Below are positions 19,981-32,460 of a DNA stretch of 64,000 nt, one piece after another (position 1 is the first letter of the stretch; every line of letters begins with the position of its first letter). Origin of the DNA: Dryococelus australis (Eukaryota; Arthropoda; Insecta; Phasmatodea; Phasmatidae); contig CM056995.1 of assembly GCA_029891345.1 (NCBI GenBank), positions 81,717,895 to 81,781,894 on the forward strand, in the 5' to 3' direction. A model generated the notes under the pieces. That model made no database searches, was not told the DNA's origin, and saw only the letters and a program-made list of their open reading frames with translations. Made by a program: the position numbers and the translations under genes.

Positions 19981-20880
19981 TCGGGAGGGTTGTCACGTGG
20001 AGGATATGGACCAAAGGTGACTAATTAGATAATAAGAGAAATTTGATAGAGCGAAAAGTGAGTAATTAGCCAATCGGATAGATTGGCGGGAGTGGAGGGG
20101 ATGGAGCAAAATGACTAATTAGGCGATGAGAATCATTGGTGGGGATCGAACAGAGGTAGTGGAGGATCGCCGACTAAACAGTAATGGGCGGAGGGGGTAA
20201 TTGTGCTCTTAAATATATATTGCGAGGTTGGAGTGGTGGGGGTTACTCGAACGAATGTGCGTGAATGGGCGTGAGAGAGGCAGTAAGATATATAAGTTTT
20301 TTTAAAAATAAACAATTTTAAAGAATTTTTTAAATAAAGAATTTTCGAGGGACATTTTGAGGTGAAAAAGGGAAATTTGGAGGGAAAATTGCCACCGGTG
20401 TTAACGACTTTTAAATTAAGAAATTTTTAAAACGAATTTTTAATAAAGAATTTTTCAAGGCAAATTTCGTGGGACAAAAGGGAAATTTTGAGGGATTACA
20501 AGGGAGGACTAGCCGCCGGTATCAAAGACTTTTTAATTAAGAAGTTTTTAAATTAAATTTTATATACAAATATTTTTAAACTTTTTAATGAATTTTTAAA
20601 GCAATTTTTAAAATAATTTTTGATAATAATTTTTAAAAATTTTTTAGATCGAGTTTTAATTTTTCAAACTATTTTTATTGAAGATTTTGTTATAAATTTC
20701 TAGAATTTTTTTCGCAATTTTTTTCGGTTTTGGGTCCAGAGGTCACGGGTCAAAGGTCAAGGCCACGGTCAATGACATTCAAGGTGGCGAACGGGTGACG
20801 TAACAAGATGGCGTCCGGGCGAATCAGAATCCGATGCCCGATGCCCTTATTCCAGACTTCCCCAAATCCTACCTACTACT
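19880..20880 (-). repeat. right terminal inverted repeat of element 1
   Basis: The reverse complement aligns with 3,073-4,080 from the AGTAGTAGG end to the TAAACACTGATTGG inner border. It keeps the half-site cluster, the two CCCCGG/ACCGG-TTAA segments (about 20,395 and 20,512) and the CCAAT array. Confidence 0.9.
20731..20785. promoter_or_regulatory. nuclear-receptor-type half-sites in the right TIR
   Basis: GAGGTCACGGGTCAAAGGTCA contains GGGTCAAAGGTCA, a direct repeat with 1-bp spacing (DR1), followed by further GGTCA and TCAAGGT words. It is the counterpart of the left cluster, with TGACGTAA and AAGATGGCG words outside it. Confidence 0.4.
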
Positions 20881-21904
20881 TACAAGAGTTAAAAATAATG
20901 GCCGTATTTTAAAACACCAATGACATTAAAAATTATTATATTGCTTGATTAAAATATCCGGTTATAGACACAATTGAAGTGCACGACTTACTCAAGGTTC
21001 GTTGTAAAACAGTTTATAAGTAGTAGAAAACATGAAGCTGGAACCAATATTAGAAGTTGCTTAGTATTCAAAGTGTTTGTAGAAATTAAGTTTTAGAGAA
21101 ACTTGCCTCTGGAGAAACATGGAGTGAAATTAAAAATCAAACCACGATTTCTTACATCTTAAACCTTGCTGTTATCATAATGCCACAGCCCTTACACAGT
21201 GTTATTCAGCTATGATGTTAACCCCAATGTCACCCAAATATCTTCCGAACCACTGAAGTTATCGTAATTTTGATTTCGATTCATAAATGGCACCATGGGG
21301 CTTATGAGACATGGTTTATGTATGTTCCAAGATGCAATTTATTACTTAGATAACGATATCAATTTTGGTATTTAAAATCGGATTATACTCTTTTCTCACA
21401 ATAGCATAACATGTTATTAAGTAGTGAGTTCAGTGATGTCATTATTTTAAAAAAAGTATCAGTATTAGTACAATACATCGATCCCAGAAAGTATTGAAAA
21501 TCGATGGCGATGCATCGAAAATGTCGCTAATACTGATATCTCAATCATCGCATATCGCCAACAGTGCATATTGCTAGTGTTTTGATATGCTACCTATATT
21601 CAGAGTGATTCGCAATTAGACCGACAATCTTCGGGAGGTGATTTTTCATGGAAAAGTAAAACGAAAACATATGTGACACTTATAACTAAGCAGAACACTG
21701 AGGGAGGCATGAGCTCTTAAAAAACGAGGTTTTAAACCGTATTTGTGCAAAATATCGGTCACGAAGTAAAATGCCATGACAACTCTCGGAACATTATTGT
21801 ATGTTATCGGGACCTCCAACGTAAGAGCTCTACACTGTTGGACCACATCGCAATAGCGATATTTCATAACTATTGTTTGATGATAGATATATCGCCATAT
21901 CGCC
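20881..21904. other. intergenic, nothing firm
   Basis: AT-rich. Around 21,470-21,560, ATCGATG and CGATGCATCG words recur and may be the end of an old DNA transposon, but I cannot bound it. Confidence 0.35.
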
Positions 21905-22310
21905 AAGCCCTATCCCCTGCAGACGAGGCGGGTCGAAGATACACACAACTGTCGTGGTCGCGGGGCGGTTGGGGGATAGCGTGACCGCAGGGAGCCCGCT
22001 GTGTTTTTCTCCCGCGCAGTTTACCGAGCCCAGCTGACGTTGCATTATTAATACGGGCGGCGCGCGCGACAGATGCAGCCCCCTTGATACCAGTTGCCGG
22101 CACGCAAAGACAGATCCAGCCCCTCTCGCCCCCCCCCCCCCTCTTCAAAGTGTGGCGGTGCTATGTTGTCACTCGTGCCCACCTGCTGTGAGGCGTTATC
22201 AGCATGTAAAGATATACGACGAGCTCCCAGGTGGAAAAAAAAAAAAATAGTCACCCAGGAAATGCCTTGGACTATAGAGCGCCTCACTCTTAGATTGCAG
22301 TGTGCGGTGT
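21905..22310. other. GC-richer island
   Basis: CpG-containing sequence with a C run at 22,130-22,141 and an A run at 22,234-22,246. Overlapping open frames on both strands have no motifs. Possibly host regulatory. Confidence 0.3.
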
Positions 22311-22979
22311 AACGGACATTCACTCTCTCTTTTTAATACATTATTTCTGTCGTTAACGCTGTCCTTGTCCCTGTGTATACTGTTGCCTGATTAGCTTTTT
22401 TTTTTTTGCGGTCACAAAAATAACACGCCATTTTCGTTGCCTGGGCGCCATGCTATCACAATGATAGGGTTTCTCACAAGTGTTTCATTTTGAAAGAAGC
22501 CACTTAGCTTTGCGTCGAAGAATTGGATTATCTTAGGAGTTGTCAGGGAAGTAAACAGATAAAATACTCTTAAACAGGCCATTTCCTTCGCCACCAATTT
22601 GCTACTCAGCCTGCCAGTCACATCGCGAAGTTGCGAAGTTTTCGGAAATTTAGATAAATAGAATATATTACTGAAATTCATTTGAATGCCACATGAATTA
22701 AAACACGCCAGGAAATTATGGGATAAAATCAGAGGAAAGTTATTAGACTCGGTTTACTTTCTTCTACCAATCCAATGAGACTAGTTTCGAAGAGACAGAT
22801 TTCTGAAGAGTCCATTTACTGGCATTCCTAAATGGTTTAGTACATTCTTATATATTTCCATAGATCACGTATGCAATAGCGAATCCCTAAGGAAGACACT
22901 GATACGGTATCATTTAAGAAAGTGGTCAGTCAGCACTTCAGAACAGTAACATAATGCACGACGATATTTAATGTAAGTG
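22311..22979. other. intergenic, nothing recognised
   Basis: AT-rich sequence without a motif-bearing frame. Confidence 0.4.
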
Positions 22980-23403
22980 TAGGCGGTTCACTGTAAAATG
23001 AGCACTTTTGGAAGCTCTGCTCAAGATCTACTTGTATGCTCGTTACGTATTCTTCCGCCTTATGTAAAATTAACATTGCCATGGGCCTCATCACTTCATT
23101 CATGCGCGAGTCAAGTAAAAGTGTAAAATTATTAAAAAAGTAAATATTTTACAAATATGGTGATTTTTACACTTATATGCATAAAAAAAACAGAAAGGAA
23201 AAGAAAAAATTTAAGCTATCACAAATGGACACCTAACACTTTTTGTTCGAAGTTAAGATATGGAACTATTTTCCATCCATGATTACCAACTTTACTGTGC
23301 GCATGTCACTCAGTGCGCCCGTTAAAATATATGCAGGCAGGGGCAGTGACTTTTTTCGAAGGTTGACTTCAAAAGTGCTCACTTTATCGTGAACAGCCTT
23401 TAT
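22980..23403. mobile_element. MITE family A copy
   Basis: It starts TAGGCGGTTCACTGTAAAAT and ends ...CTTTATCGTGAACAGCCTTTA, with the inner GAGCACTTTT / AAAAGTGCTC pair. TA lies at both borders. The interior word AGATCTACTTGTATG is shared with the copies at 35.0 and 62.3 kb and, inverted, with 27.3 and 34.0 kb. Non-coding. Confidence 0.85.
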
Positions 23404-23463
23404 ATTCATGTAAGTGTTCCCTGTCTCTCTAATAAGACTGCTTTCCGATGTGAAAATTGCAGA

Positions 23464-23889
23464 TATAGTCCATTCACGGTTACTTCTAACTCTTCTGAAG
23501 CGCTGCTAAAGTTCTACTTCCAGGATATGCCTCCGCCCCATGCAAACGAAACTGAACTATGTATATACAGCTACACCAATGGGACAACGCACCGCATTCG
23601 TGCGTACTCAGTAAAATAATATTTTGCATAAGAACTATTTGTTACTACGTATTACCAACACATTTTCCAGCTGTTTTTATTCACATCAATTATAAATGGA
23701 GTATTATAATTGATAAATAACATATAAATAAATACAATTTTAATCAAAACTAAGGTACATTTATGTTAACGTATGTATAAAACACTTTTGGTATAGGGAG
23801 TATTTAGGAAATAACCAAACACGTTAAACATAGGGTAGTTATTCAAAGGTTTGATTCAAAAAGCGCGAGGAAACCATGAAAAGACTATA
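23464..23889. mobile_element. MITE family B copy
   Basis: It starts TATAGTCCATTCACGGTTAC and ends with the inverted form ...GGAAACCATGAAAAGACTATA. A GACAACGCACCGCATTCGTG core is shared with the truncated copy at 34.8 kb. The ends match the copy at 36.7 kb, which lies in the opposite orientation. TA-bounded, non-coding. Confidence 0.8.
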
Positions 23890-23907
23890 CCTTTAAATAC
23901 CTATTGT

Positions 23908-25956
23908 TATAGACTATTCGCGCTAAAGTGAGCACTTTTGAAATCCCTCTCATTTGAAACAATAGTCAATAAAAATATTTAATGTTTATAATATTAATAC
24001 ATAATTAATAAATATAAATTTATTTTATTTTAGCCTTAGACGTTAACTTCCAAGTGCAGTGAGATATACATGGCAATGTGGCATACAAAAATATGAAAAA
24101 TGAAGTTTAAACAGAATTCCTATTTATTGGAACAAAATATACAATTATTTTCATTGCTACCAATCAAATTGCACTTTCATAAGGCTCAATTATTAAACAG
24201 TAATTAAAAAGAATAATTATTTAAATACGTTAAATCAGACATTACCACTTTGCAAGCGCATATACGCGCAAAATGTCAAAACTGAATTTGACAATTGCAA
24301 TATAAATGCGCCCACGGCACAAAACTTTCATTACTTTGAAACTTCTTATAAATTCGCACATGCGCCCAAAATATTTTCCATTACAGTTTCTTTAGGAACA
24401 CTGAAAACAACTCGAAAAGCTAGCCTCTGTTAAAGAAAAAACACTTCATAAAACGACATTCCCGAATATTTCACAACTCAAAATTAAATGAAGTAGCATT
24501 ACTATCTTATATGCTGCACACTTAAATACAGCCTTGATATAAGTTATAAAATTATCCTTAATAACATGAGGAACACTAAAAAACACTGCATAGGTGTTCA
24601 TTAAACCCTGCAATAAATAATAACACTAACAAATACTTTTAAAAGTATAATGAAAATATATAACAAATGGGCAATACTTTGACTAGAAGAAACTCGGGTT
24701 TCTGAGAGCCGTTAAAGCTACACATAATTCTCGTTTACACAAATTATTTTAATATCATAAGCAATGTGAAGAAAATCGTTTAAAACCACTTCCAGGATCA
24801 TTAAAGCTTAAGAGTAGAGTGAGCAGGGTGATTCTGGACCATTCTCGCCCTTATCGACATCGGGTGTATGTGATTAACCTGGGAGAGGTCGCGAATAGCA
24901 TAGGAAATTTTGCTGTATCGCCCTCATTGACATTGGGTGTCCATTTATTCAACCTGGAAGAGGGTCACGATAAGGAAGAAACAGAGAAATTTTCTATGCT
25001 GTCCGAGACGTCTCCCGGGTTAATCACATACACGCGATGTCGATAAGGGCGAGAATGCTCCAGAACCGCCCTGCTCATTCTACTCTTAAGTTGTCAGGTA
25101 GGCCTACTTTTGATTAGCCAGGCGGAGAAGTAGGGCGACATTCACCGCGCGTCGCAATAATGCATACTCATAAAAACGCGTTAAAAACATTTAAAATGTA
25201 TCATTAAAGTCAGCGCAAGTTACCCAGAGCGACTAAGGCCCTCTCAAATCTTCAGCAACGTAAAAGGAAACAGATAATTAGCCACTACGCGAAATATAGA
25301 GTATAGTGATTCATGGCCGCATCAGACTCACTATTTCACCAATCCAACCTGGGCACCATGCAAGAGTTAAGACACTATGAAGACGGATAAAACTAACGCG
25401 AGAATTTAGTTATACAAGACAAACAATTTCGTAAGACAGTACGAAAATGAATTCCGGAAAACACCGTGATCAAGAAAGCCCAGTTATAAGATAATTTTAT
25501 GCAATTACATTTCCTTTAATAAAGAACAAGCACTCGCAGCCACGAATCACCTTCCCTTGTTCCTTCTTGCCCCAGTGCGATACACTAAAGGCCGAATCCC
25601 CATTTCGGGTAGGCGATCATAAACTGACAATTTCAATCCATCGTGAATTCCTCGATTAGCACGCGCCTCGTTCAAGCACTACGTTACTCTGGCAGCAGCT
25701 TGGTGTAGAAGAAGGGGAAATCAGGGGTTATATGGAGGGGAATGAAGGAAGGTGTCGAGGGGAAGCTAGGGAATGGATAGAGGCTTCCCAAGGAGCTTGT
25801 TGGACGTCTAGGGTACGATAACATCGACGGTAACCGACACTATCGCTGTCGCAGCAATATATATTTTAAGAAGGTTGTTAAGGGATTAAAAAATGACTGA
25901 AAGGAAATATAACTAGGGGCTCGAAAGTACTCACTTTACCGTGAAAAACCTATAAA
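23908..25956. mobile_element. long MITE-A-bounded element (about 2 kb)
   Basis: The left end TATAGACTATTCGCGCTAAA with GTGAGCACTTTTGAA and the right end TACTCACTTTACCGTGAAAA followed by ACCTATA are inverted and of family A type. No transposase frame is seen in the 2-kb interior, which includes a nested palindromic MITE (24,807-25,090). It could be a longer non-autonomous relative or two half copies flanking unrelated DNA. Confidence 0.5.
24807..25090. mobile_element. near-palindromic MITE family C
   Basis: It begins CTTAAGAGTAGAGTGAGCAG and ends with the inverted ...CTGCTCATTCTACTCTTAAG. The arms match for more than 70 bp (including TCGCCCTTATCGACATCG), and weaker pairing continues inwards (AGCATAGGAAATTTT against its inverted form). 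It could fold into one long hairpin. No coding capacity is credible, although one strand is open for 75 codons. Confidence 0.8.
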
Positions 25957-27261
25957 AACTTGAGTACCGAGATTTTTTTTTAACGGGTGAAGATGCGATC
26001 AGAAGAAGCTGAAGAAAGACCTCGCCTCGGTCTAATATAGGTGTGTCATACAACTTGGTCAGACGTGGTGGGTCTAGTACCACAGCGTGTTTCAGTGCAC
26101 CAAACAGAAATATAAATTTTTTTTAGAACAAAACGGAAAACGTCATTGTGGGTGTTACTGAGCCTATTATTAAAAGCTTCTACTCTGCTATCCAACAATG
26201 TTTTGATTAAAACAATACACAGGAAACTATCCAAATTAACGCAGAGATTAATCGGGCCTACATTAAAATCCCGAAATTAATCTATTTATTTTTATAACGT
26301 TCGCATGAGTCACAACTAACTCTTTTTTTGGGAACTGTATTATTCATTTAGTGGCTTCGAGTACAGGCAAACATACACTTTTAAATACTACAGTATTAGT
26401 TGTGAAATATATGACTTAACAAAATTTTACTAAATATGGGATTACACCTTATAGTACACAACACAAGCCACAATTCGAACCGGAAATGGTAAATAGTGAC
26501 TTTCGCATTTTCACACTGGCTGAGTCTGTAAAACAGACAAAATCCGACAACTTAAAAAATCACGTCGCAATATGGTCTACGATTCTTCGCAAGTGAGGTT
26601 CTCGCCCTTGAAGGCGGAGCTGAAACAAATGTTTGTTGTAAAATTTACAGAAAGCATTTGAAATGTAACAATGACATTCAGGTTAATGTATAGTTGAACG
26701 AATATTAGCAATCACAGCAAAACCGGTCGCTGCCATTAGATTACGCCATACAGAAATTTAAGGGTTGCCACAATGTTGTCGCATAACATTATGTGATGCC
26801 GAAGCAATCGGGTTTCCAGTGACGGATAATTAAATATAACGTTAAAATCAACTAAATAGGTCGTCTTGTGTTATCACGCTATACCTCGTAGTATGCGGGG
26901 AATTCACGCAACACAAACATTGCGTTACTGCACTTGGCATGCAAGCAACACCCTACTAGCACATCGTTTTCCATACCTCCCGGGAGGGCAACCGGAAATA
27001 CAAGGCAGCCGTTGCATCGATACCGCTAGCACCATACGTGCAGTTGGCTGTGTGGCAATATGAATCGGTACACGTGAACAGAACTAGCAGACACGCTCTT
27101 AGTGTACGTTGCAGCATAGTGATGTGGCAGAAATGTCCAGCCTGCCTCTCGGAGACCGACGATGCAGCCTCTGTCAAACTCGCCTAGCTAAGCAAAGTCT
27201 TATCGAACGCACCATCAGGGCATGGCATCACGGAACCTGGTCCTGCGGCTCACACTGCTAC
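25957..27261. other. intergenic, nothing recognised
   Basis: Short open frames at 26,046-26,234 (reverse) and 26,866-27,177 (both strands) have no motifs. Confidence 0.4.
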
Positions 27262-27683
27262 TAAGGCTGTTCACGATAAAGTGAGCACTTTTGAAATCAA
27301 CCTTAGAAAAAAGTCACTGCTCCTGCCTGCATATATTCCAACGGGCGCACTGAATTACATGTGCCCAGTAAAGTTGGTAACGATCGATGGAAAGTAGTTC
27401 CACATCTTAACGTCGAATAAAACGTGTTAGTTGTCCCTTTGTGATAGCTTAAATTAATTTTTTCGCTTTCTGGTTTTTAATGCACTGGAGTGTAAAAATT
27501 ACCAGATCTTTAAAATATTTACTTTTCTAATAATATCACAGTTTCATCTGACCGACGAATGAACAAAGTGATGAGGCCCATGGCAATGTTAATTTTACAT
27601 AAGGTGGAAGAATACGTAACGTGCATACAAGTAGATCTCAAGCAGGGCTTCCAAAGTGCTCATTTCACCGTGAACAGTCTATA
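27262..27683. mobile_element. MITE family A copy
   Basis: It starts TAAGGCTGTTCACGATAAAG, followed by TGAGCACTTTTGAAATCAAC, and ends ...TCATTTCACCGTGAACAGTCTATA. It is inverted relative to the 22,980 copy: its left interior matches that copy's right interior. Non-coding. Confidence 0.85.
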
Positions 27684-28618
27684 CGTGAAATTTCTTAAGG
27701 GCAAGTATCTGTACCGGATTTCCATTTTTTCCGCCATGACTTAATTTTCGGAGTCAATATTTAAAAACAAAGCTAGTCAAGGCGTAGGGAACATCGTAAT
27801 AGTTATTTGGAAACTCAACAGATTTTTGTTACATAATTAGTTTCACATTTGTAACCGTAATGTAATATTATATACAAAAATATTAAATTATGGATATATA
27901 CCGTTTAAAACTTTTAAATAATATAAAATGTAGTATGTATTTGGGAATAAGTAATTTGTAATATGTATTCGGGAAATAAGTAATTTTATTTTACAACATT
28001 TTCATAACTCGTTAGTTAACTCGTTAACTTTTCGTTTGTGGGGACACACAATGTAGTAGCCAGATCGCTTGCCTTCCATCAGGGCGATCCAAGTGCCGGA
28101 TTTCCGCATGTGGAACACCTGGCGGATTTTGCCGTTGTTCGGTACGTTCTCTCACGGTAATCCGATTTCCTCCAGCGAAGTCTTATCTATATATGTTGTA
28201 AGACTATGGACAGAAGTAGCTCATGCAATAAAATTAATTTGAGAATTGGTAACTAAAATTAAAACCGTACTTTGTTACATTACTACACATATTGCTTATA
28301 TCGGCCAGTGAGGCCGTGTTCCAATGGGTTTGGAATTATTTCGCGTTTAGTATTTTGTAAGGTTTTGATTGGAATACATCGACTTTCATAGGTTACGAAT
28401 GCAATAATGATATTTTGTTGTGCTCTATTTTTTAACATTTTGAATATAAAGGTAAATATGAAGTATTAAATTAAAAATCCAAGAAATTCTTAAAATAATT
28501 TACGTTTCGTTACAAAACTTTTTATGGCACTATTTTGATTGAAATTAGCAAATTAAAATAAGTGAGATGTTAAGATAAATAAATAAATAAATAAATAAAT
28601 ATAAATATATATATATAA

Positions 28619-28649
<31 letters not shown>

Positions 28650-29859
28650 TACATACATTTGATATATGTATTTCCGAACAATACCGACGAACTTTGGCAG
28701 GTTATTCTTGATGAAAATAGGACATAAATGTCTGTACTACTTTTTCCCTAAAGTGATTATTGAGGGAGCTACGCATCCCTAAAACTACGGCTGTGAGTGT
28801 GATTGGGTTAAAAATATCAGAAACTACTCACAATTAAGCAACAATTCGATGAATTGTAGAACGGAAATCTTACACCTATGAAATTGGGGTTGGCATCCCC
28901 CGTCATCACGAAAAAAATGTGAACAGTAAGCTGTAAGCGATTTGTTGACATGACTTAAAACTCAGCACATCGTAACGAACAAAAAGGGTTGTCTTGTTGG
29001 AATACTCTCAGGTTAACCGCTTTCGCGAAAACCATTCTTGAGGTATTGCTTACCTCGCTGGCCACTCAGCTTCACGGCGCTCAAGAGTGGTTAGGCGATC
29101 AGGTGTTTTGTTAAAATAGTGATGTTTAAATTAGTGGCAAATCAGATCACCTTGTTTCTTGTTTGGGTTGGTGTGTGTGCGTATTTGTGCGCGTGTGTGT
29201 TGGCGTGTCTGTATGTATATAACAGATTAGAAGAAAGAATTCGCAAATTAGAAACATATTTATGTTTCTGAAAATGGTTTTATGACTCTTTCATTTATGC
29301 TTGTTACGCACAATGGGGCTAAAACTTACACAGAGCAGAGCTACCAAAATCGTTTAGCCAATTGTGTACCATTTGTAAAATGTCGGGAACAAAATAAAAT
29401 TTCTCCTCTTTCTCGGTCACGCACTACTTCTAATCACTACTTCAAAGAAAAGGTTTTCTTCCCACTTTGTTGTTGTTATAATAAACAAACTTGCCTGTTA
29501 TTTGTAATATCATAAGATATAAGACGTTTTATTTCACTAACATCCAAAGCTATATTGTACTGCTTCATACGAAATACATGTAAATGCCATATATCAGGTA
29601 CCACAATTTAAAAAAAAAAAAACATGTATATCATACTATGTAGTAATATCGTTCCTTAATTAAAATACAAAATACATATTTATATATTTTACGTTACCTT
29701 CAAAAACACTAATCATGGCGAATATAATTATAACATATGACTAAGGTGAATTTTAATTTCAGAAATACCAATTTTTTTCAGGATGTGGTATTAATTACAT
29801 TTCTAAGTAGGCGACCCAATGAAATTGGTTTACAATGTAACATTTTTATTTCCTACTTG
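27684..29859. other. intergenic, nothing recognised apart from microsatellites
   Basis: AT-rich. A (GT)n-like run lies near 29,170-29,200. The frame at 29,282-29,515 has no motifs. Confidence 0.4.
28576..28655. repeat. (AAAT)n/(TA)n compound microsatellite
   Basis: AAAT units pass into ATAAAT and then TA units. Confidence 0.9.
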
Positions 29860-30289
29860 TTTCTGTTCTTTGGCTCTTTCTTGTGCCTCCAGTATGTACG
29901 GTGGCTCCCTTACACGCATTCCTCTGCTTATTCGACTGTCTACCAATTCCGGTAACAAGCATTCTGTATAAAATCTACGAAGCTTGGGGAACATATTTTC
30001 TCTCCAGAATTCGTCGTCTCTTAGTTCTCTGATTATTTATATGCCACTATCACAATATATTACTAAATCACAGAAGTACCTGTCTGCTATGTGGAGCTTC
30101 CCCTGTATTTGGTGCCGATACTTGTGCGATTTTTTTAAACTGTAGTTCGCAATTTGTTTCTTCAACAATGAGTTTCTTAGACTTTGCTGCTTCGCGAATA
30201 GGCACACATTCTATAGAAGGCACGCGCTTCACCTCTACAATGCCATATTTTTCTAAAACGCCATCTGGACTGGCTCCCAGGTGCGACAC
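29860..30289 (-). pseudogene. YqaJ-type (lambda exonuclease-like) nuclease relic
   Basis: The minus strand from 30,289 reads HLGASPDGVLEKYGIVEVK, holding the paired acidic and E-x-K residues of a PD-(D/E)XK nuclease. In another frame, 30,090-29,880 continues with KLHIADRYFCDLVIYCDSGI, a stop, then LRDDEFWRENMFPKL, FYTECLLPELVDSR and SRGM. This is the layout of the YqaJ viral-recombinase-type domain, common in arthropod mobile elements. A frame change between the parts and an in-frame stop make it a pseudogene. The N-terminal host-element gene is not seen. Confidence 0.65.
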
Positions 30290-30299
30290 CTCAGGTCGT

Positions 30300-30440
30300 A
30301 TAGTTAGTTACCTGCATCTGCTTCTCGTAGGCGGATATGGCTCTTTTTTTTCGTGAACTCGCCCGTAAATTACAGCTGCTGAATACAATTCTCACCTCTA
30401 TCACCCTCACCGGCTCTCAAGACCTCGCTGTTAAGAGCCG
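30300..30440 (+). mobile_element. SINE 3' fragment
   Basis: TATCACCCTCACCGGCTCTC followed by AAGACCTCGCTGTTAAGAGC matches the 3' portions of the SINE copies at 8.8, 38.2 and 61.9 kb. The tRNA-like head is not evident. Confidence 0.4.
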
Positions 30441-30545
30441 CCCATATCTATTAACTCCCTCGCTCACTTTTTCTGCTTACACAACAGGAACATCTGATAC
30501 ATAACATATGAGAATAAGATAGAACTTCTCATTTGCGAAATATCG

Positions 30546-30744
30546 AGCGAGGTGGCACATTGGCAAAACACTGGACTCGCAATCGTGAGAACCCGGTCAC
30601 ATAACCGGTCCGACAATCCTGGTTTTGGTTTTACATGGTTTCCTGAAATCACTCCAAGCTAATGCTGGGTGCTTCTGACAAAAGGCTTCATTGTTATTTA
30701 CTTCTCCAATTCTCTGATGTGAGTTGTGTCTATGAATAGCAAAT

Positions 30745-30782
<38 letters not shown>
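30546..30782 (+). mobile_element. tRNA-derived SINE with (AAT)n tail
   Basis: GAGGTGGCACATTGGCAAAA at the head is A-box-like. A degenerate B-box region with ACCCGGTCACATAACCGGTC follows, then CCTGGTTTTGGTTTTACATG. The copy ends in about 12 AAT units at 30,747-30,781. It is a typical insect SINE structure. Confidence 0.55.
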
Positions 30783-32140
30783 ATTTCCATTAACAAAATA
30801 TGTATAATTAGTGTCACCGGCCATGTCACGTGGAATACGCCCACCTTTAGAAGAGAAAGGTTAATTTACGCGATAGGGAAATCGTACAGGCACTCGACTT
30901 TCCTGATGTCTTTATCATTTAATGAACGTGTGTGTAGACACAGATTAGATGACTTTTTTCTCTGTGGTAGAAATGGTCGTATCCGTTGTAGTTTGTTATA
31001 CTATTTTTGTAACAATGCTCGTAAAGTAATTGTTACTGTTATTCCCCATATTTCACAAAGGTGCTTTGATTCGAAAACAAAATGAAATGTCTGCTGAAAT
31101 ATGCGCAAACTGTTTATCGTCATTAGCAACTATTTTCTTTATATAGGCTTTCGAAAAATTCGAAGTGCGGAGACAACATTTACCACATGTTCAAAACGCG
31201 GCGGCGAATATTTGGAGCATTGGCCAGTTCCATGAACTGTCTGGTAGGAAGGTAGCAGTTTCCCCATCACTTTACGTATAAGCAAGCTACCTGGCTCTGA
31301 ACCCGCAGGTGGCCTACGGTTAGGCATTTTGGTCCTCACCCACCACACCTCAGCCCCCCGGCCGTTCTCTGCGAGCCCATGTAGTTCCACGACGAGCCAC
31401 ACTGACGAGGAGTGCGCCACTTCTTGGGAACTATTTACCAATAATTATATTGTCTGTCGTATTCTCATTATATGTTATTTGAGCTCGATGATCAAATGTG
31501 TTATGAAATGCTCAAGGTTTTTCCCATGTTGCTGTAGCTTAGTTTCTTTGAAATCTTTTTCCATTACTTTGCAGCTGCTAAGAAAAGGGGAAAAACCTAC
31601 AATTCAACGCGTATGGAAATATCGAATTTTGAAGAATTCTCGACGAAATTTTAAAATAATGCCTGAATCACAACAAAGAACATAGTTTCACAGTTTACAG
31701 GAAACACAAATTCATGAGAAAACATGTACTGAGTTCATGCTTAAGTTGACAAAAAACCGAGATAATTTTTTTTAAACAAAAAAAAATTCGTTTAATAGAT
31801 GATAAATGCAAATTTTAACCTCCAATTATCAAGTTATTGTGAATCTAATCAAGTTAATAAGCAGAAACCTTCAATTATGATAATCATACTTAAGGAAACT
31901 ATCCCCTTAAGGAAACACAGGATTCAAATGCTAAGTTGCACTCCACCTACAAAATTTGGAAGGGGTATAAAGTAGCCTTGTATCCACTCCACCCGCGATT
32001 CTATGCCACTGTTCGTTGGCATCTTGTCTATGAGTGGTCACTGAAGTTCATATTGATACACAGTCTCTTCTTGAAGGTATTAATTAACAACGTGATGCAA
32101 ATACAGAAGAGGACGTCTTAAGTGGCACGGATCTGGACAG
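30783..32140. other. intergenic, nothing firm
   Basis: The interval 31,150-31,440 is less AT-rich, and both strands hold open frames of about 100 codons there. I find no family signal and suspect an old repeat. Confidence 0.35.
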
Positions 32141-32460
32141 GGTGAGACTGCGGCTGGGCAAGTCCTGCAAGACGCCTCACGGAGTGGACTCGAGTGTCCT
32201 GGGAAGAATCCACCAGTGCGGCACGAATGGACCAGAGCTAGGGGTCGGTTTGTGTCAGAAAGGGGGTGTGGGGAGTGGGCGTTGGGGGCAGGAACCCAGG
32301 AGGTTATTGAGAGGGAGAAAGGAGGAGGAAGCAAGTTCCAGTTTTAATTGGATGAAGCCGGGTGTGTCTCCACCCCCTCCCCCTCCACCCCCTCGTCTAA
32401 CCCCGACGCTCCCAGAATGGGGACACACAATCAGCTGTGATAATTTCGCGATTCACCCTT
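32141..32460. other. GC-richer island with G runs
   Basis: It includes four G runs (GGGGG, GGGG, GGG, GGGGG) within 28 bp at 32,261-32,288, a G-quadruplex-type arrangement, and a C-rich CCCCCTCC segment near 32,370-32,395. No gene recognised. Confidence 0.35.

Larger units (their letters stand above)
3073..20880. mobile_element. Polinton/Maverick (adintovirus-like) element 1, decayed, about 17.8 kb
   Basis: The two ends are long inverted repeats of about 1 kb. Reading inwards, the right end starts AGTAGTAGG and the left starts AGTAG, and both then run into ATTTGGGGAAGTCTGG and TAAGGGCATCGG. The 5'-AG start, the length and the gene content fit a Polinton: adenain-like protease, double-jelly-roll major capsid protein, penton, a basic hydrophobic core protein and an integrase with chromodomain. 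No polymerase B or packaging ATPase is visible. The interval 5.5-13.7 kb lacks element genes and contains later insertions. A clear 6-bp target duplication is not seen (gagatt on the left, tacaag on the right). Most capsid genes are frameshifted or truncated, so this is a fossil copy. Confidence 0.88.

Noticed and set aside
3073-20880. Endogenous adenovirus integration
   Set aside because: Capsid and protease genes resemble adenovirus only at family level; long TIRs with 5'-AG ends and an integrase with chromodomain point to a Polinton/adintovirus-type element.
31139-31441. 100-codon minus-strand frame
   Set aside because: A less AT-rich stretch that looks like an old repeat; no domain recognised.
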